Positions 20,762 to 29,612 of a stretch of 64,000 nucleotides of DNA are shown here, piece by piece. Origin of the DNA: Sinohyriopsis cumingii. Taxonomy: Eukaryota; Mollusca; Bivalvia; Unionida; Unionidae. The translations under genes and the position numbers were made by a program. The DNA is taken from positions 86,556,944-86,620,943 of the forward strand of contig CM068838.1 of the NCBI GenBank assembly GCA_028554795.2, in the 5' to 3' direction. The number at the start of each line of letters is the position of its first letter. Within the stretch, counting starts at the first letter, position 1. The notes under the pieces were generated by a model. It saw nothing but the letters and a program-made list of their open reading frames with translations. It was not told the DNA's origin and did no database searches.

Positions 20762-21115
20762 CTACTTGTCTAATTCATTATTTGGTTTAATTATAAACCT
20801 TTCAATGTAGTCTTGAGGAGTTTTTATGATTTTGTCCTTGACGGAGTCAGCGGTGGGGTCAATGACGGCGTTTTTTATTCGTTTATCGTAATAACGCTTT
20901 AACTCTCTGTATCGCTTTCCGCCACAATTGATACACAACTGCGATTTTCCTCTTACACCAACGTGGCAAACCAAGCACGGGAGGGGGCCAAGAGAACCAT
21001 TACGAACGCTTTGTAAATGATACCCGCAGAATTCACCTCTACATGATTTATTGCACGGGGTTGTCGACCCAATCATCAACCAATTGCAGTGATTCATTAT
21101 ACTATATTCTTTCAT
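20762..21115 (-). CDS. Cys-rich zinc-binding protein next to the replication gene
   Basis: 117 residues from ATG 21115, or 111 from ATG 21097 (MNHCNWLMIG), which fits related proteins better. It has paired Cys motifs: CNW...PCNKSCRGEFCGYHL, then PCLVCHVG and LCINCGGKRYREL. These suggest two or three zinc ribbons. Such a protein commonly sits beside the polymerase-helicase gene in related elements. Its role is unknown, perhaps DNA binding or regulation. It diverges from the replication gene, and only about 20-40 bases separate the two starts, so the promoters must overlap. Confidence 0.65.
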   Translation of the reverse strand: MKEYSIMNHCNWLMIGSTTPCNKSCRGEFCGYHLQSVRNGSLGPLPCLVCHVGVRGKSQLCINCGGKRYRELKRYYDKRIKNAVIDPTADSVKDKIIKTPQDYIERFIIKPNNELDK

Positions 21116-21136
21116 TTAAATACTTGTTTTAATTAT
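21098..21136. promoter_or_regulatory. Divergent promoter region between zinc-ribbon and replication genes
   Basis: A 39-base A/T-rich gap separates the preferred starts (21097 minus, 21137 plus). It contains TTTTAATTATATGG just before the plus-strand ATG and AATTAAAAC on the minus strand, a shortened form of the motif seen before late genes. Assignment is inferred from position. Confidence 0.4.
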
Positions 21137-24100
21137 ATGGAGGAGTTCGAGAGATTAGCAGCAATTAAGCCCTGGAAAAATATTAGGTTTAATCTCGACA
21201 GAGTCCTCAAGGACGCACCAAAAGCGTTAATAAACGATAGAACCCTGTTAAATAAAATACGCGATTGTATCAATGAATTCAAGCGTGATGGCGCATCTCA
21301 TAGTTGGTCAACATTTCGAATTGATGGCGTTGTTGATGCTACCATGAACGACAACCGCGCAGCAACGATAATATCACAACTTGAAGGTAAAAAGTATTTC
21401 TTCAGAGTAAAATTCATTGTCCGGGTGGAATCAGGTAGTTGGATCATACGTGATAAATTTGAACCAGTTCTCAGCGACAAGAAAACAGTCATTGTTAGCC
21501 GCGACTCCAAGCCGGGGCTGTTAACCGGAATTGACAGACCATGCTATGAACGAGCGTATCCTGAAACAGCAGTTGTTTATGGAATATACCCGTTAAATAA
21601 GAAACCTGATATCGGAAAACTAGCGCCGATGAAACAGTCAACGGGGATAAATTGTGTAGCAGAACGAGTAATAGAGCATTTTACAAACGCGCGTCGAGGA
21701 AACAAATTGACTGATTTACGACGTAGCAAAATCAACCAGTGGGAGGAGACAGTGCGCGAGCGTGGAGCAACCATCAGCGACATAGCGAGATTAGAAACGT
21801 CGTTGAGATTTCCAATAACCGTTACAACGATAACCGGTGAAGTATTATACGAATCGAAGTATAAATCAAATGGAGCCCCAATCAAAATTATTGATCATAA
21901 CGAACACGCGTGGACGCCCGCGATCACAGTGTTTCCACGGGATAGAACAGTAAAGTATATACCTGAAAAATTTTTAGGAGAAGAATTCTCCCGGGATGGT
22001 TTTCTCGCGGAGAGGAAACTATTTGATGCTATTGCTTGTTTGTGTAAAAACGACCCTGTATCAGTGTGGTTACTTCGCAGCGCTGAAAACGGTGCGGATA
22101 CCTTTGATCAGTTTGTAAGACCAAACGGTGAATTATATCGCACTGAAGCGTTTCACAACAAGATGAAAAAAACCGCCATGGAATTTGAGGAGCATGATGA
22201 ACAACTGCTAACAAATTGTTTTACGATTCCATCGGTTGCGGCTCATCTTGCAGCAAGGAAAAATGCGTGGAGCCCAACGCGCAAGGAATTTCTACCGGAT
22301 GTACAATCCAGTTGTTTGGAATACTATCACGGTGGACTATGGAACACTGGATACAACCGCGACGCTATGATTTCCGTTGATATGGTTGCCTGTTATCCAG
22401 CGAGTTTTCTCGGGTATGGATCCGCCGCTGAGTACTTTAAACGATTTGGACACCCCAGACATGAAATGACTCGTGTTGCTATTAATGGACCACTGCCTGA
22501 TTTTGATTTAACCGGATTCGCTCGCATAGTATCATTTGAATTCGCGGCAGGACTTCATCGCTGTTGCTATATTTGGATCGGTAGACACATGACTGAAAAG
22601 AAGTGGTTGCCAATAGCGCTGCTACGGTATATGATTGATTGTAAAATGCTGGTTTCGTTAATTGTCAGTGACGCGATTATATCATACCGGGCGCAGACTG
22701 AAGTCTGGTTACCAGAACCGGAGCGTCTAGATAGCATAATTGACGAGTCCAGAAAACACATTGATGCCGACGAGGAATATATCATCGAATGGTCCAAAAA
22801 GATATTCAACCAACGAAACAGAGAGGCAAAAGATCTCGGTAGAAGAATAATTGGTAAGTTCACACAAGATGGAAAAAACTGCGATTACAAGCGATATTGC
22901 TCACGGCTGATTATAGATGACGCAGAATATGATTTCGTAATCAAGGACGCAGTGGCGAAAAATAAATACGTAAACTGTAAAACAGCTTTCTTGTCCAATG
23001 GAACAAGGTTGGGTACAGTTGTTACTTACAGCGATGGAGACAGCCCAGGATACCCACATTTGAGGGCGTCTATACTGGGTTACGCCGCTATCAATTTATT
23101 CTCGATGATAAATAGATTTCCCGACACCGCGGTTAGAGTTGCGATTGATTCATTTTATATTGACGTAAAGTATAAGGGAAACATAGCCGAGTTTACTAGT
23201 CCGGACGAGAGTTGGGGTACATGGAGAATTAAAAATGAAATACGACGCGATTATTCCCCGTCAGCAGATGTCACCGTTGAGAACAACTACTTACGCGGTG
23301 ATAATCTATCAGAATGGTCTAATGCACCACCGTGTTCTGGTCCAATTTGTAGACATAAAACAGTTTATTTAAGTGGCTGTGGCGGGTCGGGAAAAACGAC
23401 TCGGGCAATTGAATTATTTCGAACGCGGGCAAGTATAATCGTGCTTACACCGACCCATAGACTAGCGCGAGAGATAAAACAACGAAATGTTGACGCCGTT
23501 ACTTATCACAGCTTTTTTCGATACAGCGGCGGTGAGTGGACCCCTGATCGAATGGGTGAAAAATTTATTCCTGAGGTTATCATCTGGGATGAGATATGTA
23601 CTGTTTCGTTAGATGTTTTACAAATGTTTCTTGATTGGTTGCTGCTCGCGAATACAGCGGTGATAATGTGTGGCGACCATGGCCAACCACCACCATTTGT
23701 CGGCGAGGGTCCACATGATTGGTTAAAGGGCTTTGTGGACTATTATGAAGAAACCGATACTGATTACCGAGCACTTGATGAACAACTGCGCGAGGTTAAA
23801 AAATTAATCAGATTACAGCCGGATAGAATTCAATGTGAAATAATCCGCGAGGTGATTCCGGAAACGCCGTTAAATGAATTCTGGGAAACATGGAGACCAA
23901 ATGATTTGATTGTAGCGAGTAGAAAGATAGTCAGAGACACACTTCAGCGGAAGTTGTTTACGTTGCATAAGGAAAAGTTTCCAACGCGTCCAGTGCCGTT
24001 ATGTTATAGACCCGCGGATACACGGCGGCAGAACATTGAAGTTGAAATCCCGGGCCCGACAGCGTCAGGGACAAAAAAACAAATTCTCGTGCTGAATGAT

Positions 24101-24637
24101 ATCGTGCTCGTTGATATCAGCGTCGTCGAGGACGCGCTACGTGCTGATAAATCCCCGTGGACGCTAGGATACGCAACAACAATACATTCCTCGCAGGGAC
24201 TAACCATCACGGACACAATTGTTTGGATGGTTGATAATCGCATCGAATGGTCAAATCTAGTCTATCTTGCAGTGTCCCGAGTACGGAGGATAAATCAGCT
24301 TCGAAGAATTGTTATTGACGAAGCCACCGACGAAGCCGGCGACAAAGTCACCAACGACATCATCGATGCAAGCGTCATTGATAGAAAACTCTCGGGTTAC
24401 CGCCAACAGGATAAAAAAAAACAGCGGCGTTTTGATATTGATGCCGAATTAATAATTGCGTTACGACAACAACAGAATAATCACTGCGCAAGTTGTAATT
24501 GTGTAATGCGCTGGCGTTATTCGGATAAAGACGCTCGCCAATTTACCGTGGACAGGATCGATAACAGTCTCGGTCATGTCAAAAACAATGTGAGGTTGAC
24601 CTGTCTTGAGTGCAATAGACGCAACGGCGCTAGTTAA
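21137..24637 (+). CDS. Polymerase-like / superfamily 1 helicase / HNH fusion replication protein
   Basis: 1166 residues from ATG 21137 (MEEFERLAAI); the frame opens 16 codons earlier but this ATG fits the protein family. Residues about 400-690 resemble the palm of a protein-primed family B polymerase: motif A-like DMVACYP (Asp415), motif B-like KDLGRRIIGKF (565-575), motif C-like AIDSFYI (669-675). The first Asp of motif C is Ala and the Asn of motif B is Arg, so polymerase activity is doubtful. A full SF1 helicase follows: Walker A GCGGSGKTT (747-755), Walker B WDE (Asp818-Glu819), GDHGQPPP (846-853), HSSQG (1017-1021) and Arg1048 in AVSRVRR. The end is an HNH/zinc domain (Cys1117, Cys1120, VDRIDN 1138-1143, then a CLECN pair). 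No 3'-5' exonuclease motifs were recognised. The stop overlaps the integrase tail by 8 bp. Confidence 0.85.
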   Translation: MEEFERLAAIKPWKNIRFNLDRVLKDAPKALINDRTLLNKIRDCINEFKRDGASHSWSTFRIDGVVDATMNDNRAATIISQLEGKKYFFRVKFIVRVESGSWIIRDKFEPVLSDKKTVIVSRDSKPGLLTGIDRPCYERAYPETAVVYGIYPLNKKPDIGKLAPMKQSTGINCVAERVIEHFTNARRGNKLTDLRRSKINQWEETVRERGATISDIARLETSLRFPITVTTITGEVLYESKYKSNGAPIKIIDHNEHAWTPAITVFPRDRTVKYIPEKFLGEEFSRDGFLAERKLFDAIACLCKNDPVSVWLLRSAENGADTFDQFVRPNGELYRTEAFHNKMKKTAMEFEEHDEQLLTNCFTIPSVAAHLAARKNAWSPTRKEFLPDVQSSCLEYYHGGLWNTGYNRDAMISVDMVACYPASFLGYGSAAEYFKRFGHPRHEMTRVAINGPLPDFDLTGFARIVSFEFAAGLHRCCYIWIGRHMTEKKWLPIALLRYMIDCKMLVSLIVSDAIISYRAQTEVWLPEPERLDSIIDESRKHIDADEEYIIEWSKKIFNQRNREAKDLGRRIIGKFTQDGKNCDYKRYCSRLIIDDAEYDFVIKDAVAKNKYVNCKTAFLSNGTRLGTVVTYSDGDSPGYPHLRASILGYAAINLFSMINRFPDTAVRVAIDSFYIDVKYKGNIAEFTSPDESWGTWRIKNEIRRDYSPSADVTVENNYLRGDNLSEWSNAPPCSGPICRHKTVYLSGCGGSGKTTRAIELFRTRASIIVLTPTHRLAREIKQRNVDAVTYHSFFRYSGGEWTPDRMGEKFIPEVIIWDEICTVSLDVLQMFLDWLLLANTAVIMCGDHGQPPPFVGEGPHDWLKGFVDYYEETDTDYRALDEQLREVKKLIRLQPDRIQCEIIREVIPETPLNEFWETWRPNDLIVASRKIVRDTLQRKLFTLHKEKFPTRPVPLCYRPADTRRQNIEVEIPGPTASGTKKQILVLNDIVLVDISVVEDALRADKSPWTLGYATTIHSSQGLTITDTIVWMVDNRIEWSNLVYLAVSRVRRINQLRRIVIDEATDEAGDKVTNDIIDASVIDRKLSGYRQQDKKKQRRFDIDAELIIALRQQQNNHCASCNCVMRWRYSDKDARQFTVDRIDNSLGHVKNNVRLTCLECNRRNGAS

Positions 24638-25574
24638 GACCACGCGGGGGCAATTGAGTATCGTCAGGTATCACTTGTAGTTGCTCGCGTGTAAACCCCC
24701 GCTGCGGGGCAGTTGAATCCAGTCTATAGATCGGTGGTCTATTAGTTGATCGTGTTATCGTTGATATGTTATGTGTGGTAACACTCCAGATAGGATCAGT
24801 AGCTCTTTTTTTACCGCCTTCAAGCTCTCCTGGTTCATACAGATATCTAACAGTGACATCGCCGAGAATCGGCTTGGAAACGCTATCTATTTTTGATCTT
24901 CCGGGTATATACTCGTATTTAATCGCGTCGCTGGGCTTCATGTTGATTGCTCGGGTAATCTCGTTATTTAACGCGGCAATTACGCCTGGCAACCTTTTGA
25001 CCCATTCACGAGATCGTTTTTCTTGGATGAATTCCTTCGCGTATTGATATCCAAATAACCGTTCAGCAAGAGTCCGATTGAATCGTTCAACAATTGCCTG
25101 ATCACGATGTAGCGCAGTATGACCTCGTCGTACCGCGACGCTATTATGTTTCAGCGTTGATAAAACAGCGCCGCGAAATTCACTACCAGGATCAACTTGT
25201 AATAGATTTGGCCAGCGCAGAGGGCCTCTTCGATAAATTCGCCCAAACGCATCGGCTACTTCAGTTGCTGACTTTGTTTTTAACGGCTCCGCTTGTTTGT
25301 ATCGACTCGCAACATCAACTACGGTTAGCGCGTATTTGTAACCGTTGTCATGCGGCAAAAATAGTATATCAGCCTGATGAACTTCATTAGGTACGCTGAC
25401 ATCAAAGCGCGAGAAGTTGATTTGTTTAGGCGGTGGTAGATAGATTTGCCATATAGCCTGTTTGGATAACCAATTAGCCGCAGTGGCCCTCGTTACTTTT
25501 GCAGCGCTTGCAAGCTTACCAATTGCGGCCTTCCCCTTCCAGTATCCTCTCGGAGAATAATAGATGGATTCCAT
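24630..25574 (-). CDS. Retroviral-type (rve) integrase
   Basis: 314 residues from ATG 25574 (MESIYYSPRG), which follows the promoter motif at 25594-25606 by 19 bases; the open frame reaches 19 codons further upstream into the motif. The enzyme joins element ends to host DNA. The catalytic triad is Asp69 (HQADIL), Asp128 (VDPGSEF) and Glu163 (IVERFN), with 34 residues between the last two. An N-terminal helical region with ANWLSKQAIWQIYLPP, typical of Polinton integrases, precedes it. The C-terminus (PIYRLDS...FTREQLQVI) matches the family's SH3/chromodomain-like end. The gene appears intact. Its tail converges with the replication gene and overlaps it by 8 bp. Confidence 0.93.
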   Translation of the reverse strand: MESIYYSPRGYWKGKAAIGKLASAAKVTRATAANWLSKQAIWQIYLPPPKQINFSRFDVSVPNEVHQADILFLPHDNGYKYALTVVDVASRYKQAEPLKTKSATEVADAFGRIYRRGPLRWPNLLQVDPGSEFRGAVLSTLKHNSVAVRRGHTALHRDQAIVERFNRTLAERLFGYQYAKEFIQEKRSREWVKRLPGVIAALNNEITRAINMKPSDAIKYEYIPGRSKIDSVSKPILGDVTVRYLYEPGELEGGKKRATDPIWSVTTHNISTITRSTNRPPIYRLDSTAPQRGFTREQLQVIPDDTQLPPRGLN

Positions 25575-25593
25575 GTTGTTATTATAAACGCTA

Positions 25594-25606
25594 GCGTTTT
25601 CAATTA
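25594..25606 (-). promoter_or_regulatory. Repeated TAATTGAAAACGC motif (before integrase gene)
   Basis: It includes the TGA stop of the phospholipase frame and ends 19 bases before ATG 25574. It shows the motif is not limited to capsid genes. Confidence 0.6.
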
Positions 25607-26141
25607 CCAGCGCGAGAAGCTCCGCTTCCAATCATTAATTTACCTTTCATAGCCGATTTTACCAACCATGAGGCCAATTTTTCTTTGAAGGATTTATCAG
25701 GAATAGCATTTAACGCGTGAATTAATTTTACGTCCGCGATATGACGCTGTTGCAGATCGCTACTTTTGTAGTAAGCAACATCATGAGCATGACACGCCTT
25801 ATCGATAGCGTTTATTGGATACTCACCGGATTTGGGCTGATTTTGATCATTGAGTCTGATATCTAATCGTGTTCCGGGGCCACAGTAGCTATATCCTGGG
25901 TGGTGTTTTTCTCCTGGATACTTTGCCCACGGTGTTCCGGGGAGTTTTGATAACTTGGCTGCAATATCACCTCCTCGCTTTTTTTTAAAACATCCCCGGG
26001 TTTAATAGAAATAAATCTAAATTTCTTTATACCGCATTGTACACACTTACCAGTAAGTGCCGATCTATTATTTCTTGTTGTAACGGTTGTCATATCATTT
26101 GTGCCAGTACGCACTCTACACTTCACACAATATAGATCCAT
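25600..26141 (-). pseudogene. Parvovirus-like phospholipase A2 domain protein, one frameshift
   Basis: The gene starts at ATG 26141 with a Cys-rich zinc-type head (MDLYCVKC...CVQCGIKKFRF). At the A8 run 25979-25986 one base is missing. In the original frame translation ends at 25863, while the next frame continues to TGA 25602-25600. That frame contains a GTPWAKYPGEKHHPGY segment, the calcium loop YCGPG (25873-25887) and the catalytic His-Asp of ACHAHDVAYY (25780-25785), followed by helical segments. This is the phospholipase A2 fold known from parvovirus VP1 and some Polinton-like viruses, where it breaches endosomal membranes. It is followed directly by the integrase gene. Only 5 bases separate its ATG from that of the ATPase gene, so the two share a promoter. 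Confidence 0.8.
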
Positions 26142-26146
26142 AATTT

Positions 26147-26821
26147 ATGTATAGAGATATGAATATAATTGATTTTTCGGCGACTAAAACAAGAGAACCA
26201 GTTAAGCATGTTGCAGCGTTACCAAACTCGATCCGGATGATTATCATCGGACCATCTGGATCCGGCAAGACGCAATTGTTACTTAATTTAATAATGAGAT
26301 GGATGAAGTGGGATAAGTTGTATTTAATCGCCCCTAGTGTAGATGATCAACGATGCTACGAGGTGTTGAAAGATTTCAACGAGAATGCATCAGCGATCGC
26401 TGAAAAAAATGTTATTGAGTTTATTACAGATATCAATGATGCACCAGGTATTGATGATATTGATGGCGACGTTAACAATCTAGTCGTGTACGATGATGTT
26501 ATGTTAGACAATCAAAAAAACCCAGCTAGGATATTTTCCAGAGGCAGGCATAAAAACACTGACGTGATATATGTCACTCAACGATACACTCAGATTCCAA
26601 AAGTAATCAGAGACAACTGTAATATTCTTGCTGTGTTCAACGGCGTTGATACACACACGCTACGAAATATTTGGCAGACATGGTGCGGCGGTGACATGGA
26701 CTTCAATGTTTTTCGAAACTTTTTTAGTCATGCTCAGTCGACCCCACATGGATTTGTAACGATAAATTTACATGATCCTCGGACACGATATCGTATCGGA
26801 CTTGACCAAATATTCGGTTAA
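26147..26821 (+). CDS. A32/FtsK-type DNA-packaging ATPase
   Basis: 224 residues from ATG 26147; Met5 (26159, MNIIDFS) is an equally likely start. The enzyme would pump the element's DNA into capsids. Walker A is GPSGSGKT (35-42), Walker B is LVVYDD (Asp116-Asp117), and the following RHKNTDVIYVTQ segment has the sensor Gln of the FtsK-HerA family. The length fits Polinton ATPases. It is intact, and its stop codon is the last triplet before the right terminal repeat. It diverges from the phospholipase gene with almost no gap. Confidence 0.93.
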   Translation: MYRDMNIIDFSATKTREPVKHVAALPNSIRMIIIGPSGSGKTQLLLNLIMRWMKWDKLYLIAPSVDDQRCYEVLKDFNENASAIAEKNVIEFITDINDAPGIDDIDGDVNNLVVYDDVMLDNQKNPARIFSRGRHKNTDVIYVTQRYTQIPKVIRDNCNILAVFNGVDTHTLRNIWQTWCGGDMDFNVFRNFFSHAQSTPHGFVTINLHDPRTRYRIGLDQIFG

Positions 26822-27075
26822 ATTGTAAGTAGCCACTTAGCAGCAGGGAGGGCGATGACATCGACGCGGTCGTCGCGCTTTTTTACCGGACGCTGACGAC
26901 GCTGGGATCGGCGCGCAGAAGGTACTAATTAAACCAAATGACGATTGGACGATCCCCCGACGACGACGTCGTTTTTTTTTTACCAGGCGCTGACGACACC
27001 GGATCTGCTGAGTGCAGAAAGTATTAATTAAGCCAAATGACGATTGGACAAAATGTCGGATTCGCCCTCCCTGCT
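26822..27075 (-). repeat. Right terminal inverted repeat of the Polinton
   Basis: 254 bp, complementary to the left repeat. It begins at the base after the stop codon of the packaging ATPase gene. The outer end has one AGC unit fewer than the left end. Three substitutions separate the two repeats, a small divergence that suggests a fairly recent insertion if the repeats were identical at integration. Confidence 0.95.
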
Positions 27076-27080
27076 AGACT
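27076..27080. repeat. Target-site duplication, right (AGACT)
   Basis: This is the right-hand partner of 11377-11381. The tandem-repeat landmarks of the left flank resume just after it. Confidence 0.75.
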
Positions 27081-27397
27081 TGGTACATAGGCTTACAGTA
27101 TATCGCTGTTATGCATATTTTGTATGTGCAAGATATATTTTAATGAGATCTTACTTAGATTGGCTGAACTTTTTGCCACTCGAGAATCTATTCCTTACCC
27201 AAATTTAATCAAACCTGGTTCATTGGCTAATATGATCAAGATGTTGGATGACTATTAGGAGCAAAATCTATGCATATTTTTTGGGCATTGCATCTCATTG
27301 AAGGAGTTTTTTTTATACTCCTCTAGAGACTAGTTTTGATGTGTTCTTAATCAAACTTGTTAAATAGATCTGTCATCAATACCTTGTTGAGTTTGTT
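27081..27397. repeat. Diverged tandem repeat, right part
   Basis: Continuation of the array at 10640-11376, with ATTGGCTGAA-like and TAATCAAAC-like landmarks. No gene is seen. Confidence 0.5.
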
Positions 27398-27702
27398 TGT
27401 GATTTGGATTTTTTAAGATAGCTTTAAAAAATTTCAGCCATATTGCCATGTCTGCAGTGTGGCAGTTTATAGTAATGTCTAGCACTGGGGCATCATGATG
27501 CAGATACGTAGCATCATGTTCCACCCAGTCACATTATTGTGACACCAGGTACACCAGTCCTAACACTAACCTCGTAATGCTGAGTGCTTAGCGAGGCAGC
27601 TCGTAGTACCATTTTTATAAGTCTTGGTATGACTCAGTGGTTCAAACCCATGACTTACCACATCTGAGGCAGATGCTTGAACCACTTAGGCTACCAGAGT
27701 GA
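27398..27702 (-). repeat. SINE family 1, minus-strand copy
   Basis: Nearly complete copy including a degraded tRNA-like head (box B complement near 27640). It is diverged from the copy at 8577. Confidence 0.8.
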
Positions 27703-28699
27703 GTCCAGTATGACCGTAAAGTGAAATCAATACATATTAATGTGACCCTCATCTTTTGCTTAGCTAGGCAACTCTTTTGCAACCATATTTCTGAAATCAA
27801 CACGATAATCCTGCTTAGTATAATAGTCAACTCTGAAGTTATGCAAACAGATGAGTCCCACTTGGATCTCTTGCTGGAGGATCAAAATGCAGTGTGGTAG
27901 ATATTATGGCCACAGGTCAACAAATCACATTATTCCTGCTATTTTTGTGATATGGTGCTATGGGGTAATTTAGCAGTGGAAGTTCTAATCACGTCTCAAT
28001 CTTTTAAACCGTTTATGTACAGGGACATATGGTCATGGTGGGAGTTTGATTTTGTTAAATTTACTTTTAAAAAAAAGGGGACTTGTTCATGCCTTTTTGA
28101 ATATATAAGGATGGAATATATTGGGAGGTTTGGGTAGTGATTGTTTGCTCCTATGTGAAGTCAATTCATGTGCCAAAAGGTGTAATGAAGTTTGGTTTCT
28201 GAGTGCATAAGGGCCTCATTACATACAGGATTATATGAATTAGTAGAAAGTTTTGTAGCATACTGATGAGCCAGTTTTGATAGTCTGTTATAAAGTGATA
28301 GTTCATTTGCCTCATAGTTGAGGCTTTCTGATGGGTAAGTTCCAAATACAGCCGAAGTCCATGTCCTTGATTGTATATTGGATTAAGTAGGCAAGATTAC
28401 TAGATTATCCGTACAGCTGAGCTCTAGCCAAGTTTAGTTCATTCTAATGATCTTCATAACTGGAGCAAAAACCTTTTGATCTGCTACCCAATCGCAATTG
28501 CGTTGATTCATTTCAAATTCAGGGCTTTTGTCTCAGATGTATCAAATATGTTAAAGGAAAGTTGGTTTACAATTGTAAAACCCTAAATTTAGTCTCCTCC
28601 ATAAAGTACATAAGACAATGTCAATGTAGAGTTTCTGTCATCAGCATGCAAACAGTTTTAGATATAGAACATTTTAACTAGTTATTCTTCCGACACTTT
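27703..28699. other. Non-coding AT-rich stretch
   Basis: I see no gene, repeat family or RNA. Short open frames lack support. Confidence 0.5.
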
Positions 28700-28905
28700 C
28701 TGAACTCTATTCTTGTCTGTTCATCATGTTCAGCACAACGCAAACTCTATACTAATCTGTTCATCATGTACAGTACTATACAAACTCTATGCTTATCTGT
28801 TCATCATGTACAGCACTATGCAAGCTATATGCTTATCTGTTCATCATGTACAGCACTATGCAAACTCTATTCTTATCTGTTTATCATGTACAGCACCATG
28901 AACTC
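28700..28905. repeat. Minisatellite, about 40-bp unit, five copies
   Basis: Repeats of a unit containing TGTTCATCATGTACAGCAC and CAAACTCTATGCTTATC. A 62-codon open frame over it is a by-product. Confidence 0.85.
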
Positions 28906-29350
28906 TTTAATTTACAAGCAAATCAAAACGTTGTAGACATTAGTATTCAATTTTGAATTAATCCTTAAAGATGTGTTTGTATAGTTAATATTACTTGTCC
29001 ATACCACAAGTGACCAGTACAGTTTGAATAGATGACCACCATCATGCAAGCATGCACCTGCATACATCTTGTTTACCTTTATACAGGTTGTTTGAAGCCT
29101 GAGCTTTTAAATTTTGTTCTAAGTAGTAAAGTTTAAAAAGTAAAATAAAATGAAAATCCTTGCTCAAAATCTGCTCTCACTCCCTTAAATACTTCAAAAG
29201 TTATAAGCAGAAACAAACTGTGTTGTAAGGGCAATCCTTTTACTTCGACACAAAACACTTAAATTCTGTTGGCAAATGGTGAAAATCAAACTTAAAGGTC
29301 ACTGATCACCTATATTATACAAACATGTGATATTATTATAGACATAAAAA
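28906..29350. other. Non-coding stretch
   Basis: Nothing recognisable is present. Confidence 0.5.
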
Positions 29351-29360
29351 AACCCACATT

Positions 29361-29612
29361 ATGTATGCACACCATCAGTGGTCTAAACCGCTCACCATTA
29401 TGGATCACTGCCATCTCACCTCTGTCTGCTTGGGTTCAAGTCTCGGGTTCGGCCAATGTGGGTATGTGAGAAAGCTTGCCAGTAGCTTCTTGTGGGTTGG
29501 TGGTTCTTTCTGGGGTTTTCCATGCTCTTCCTCCACCATTTATACTGGCCGCCATGTATAGCCTATCTTGTGCTGTAAAATGTTGTTAAACCCTACAACA
29601 ACAACAACAACA
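29361..29612 (+). repeat. SINE family 2, near full-length copy
   Basis: tRNA-like head (AGTGGTCTAAACCGCTCACC and GGGTTCAAGTCTCGGGTTC), a body with GAAAGCTTGCCAGTAGCTTC and GTATAGCCTATCTT, and a tail of CAA repeats. A second full copy lies at 61036-61290 and a short one at 3398-3477. Confidence 0.9.

Larger units (their letters stand above)
11382..27075. mobile_element. Complete but disabled Polinton/Maverick-type (adintovirus-like) element
   Basis: The 15,694-bp element is bounded by terminal inverted repeats and by the direct repeat AGACT on both sides. It carries the Polinton signature set: retroviral-type integrase, adenain-type protease, A32-type packaging ATPase, major and minor capsid proteins, and a polymerase-type replication protein. 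Here that last protein is fused to a superfamily 1 helicase and an HNH domain. Genes are packed with 25-40-bp gaps and reach into or touch both terminal repeats. GC and CpG content are visibly higher than in the flanks. Three in-frame stops and six frameshifts show that this copy cannot make all its proteins, unless assembly errors explain them. The class is well supported; a closer family assignment is inference. Confidence 0.95.
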
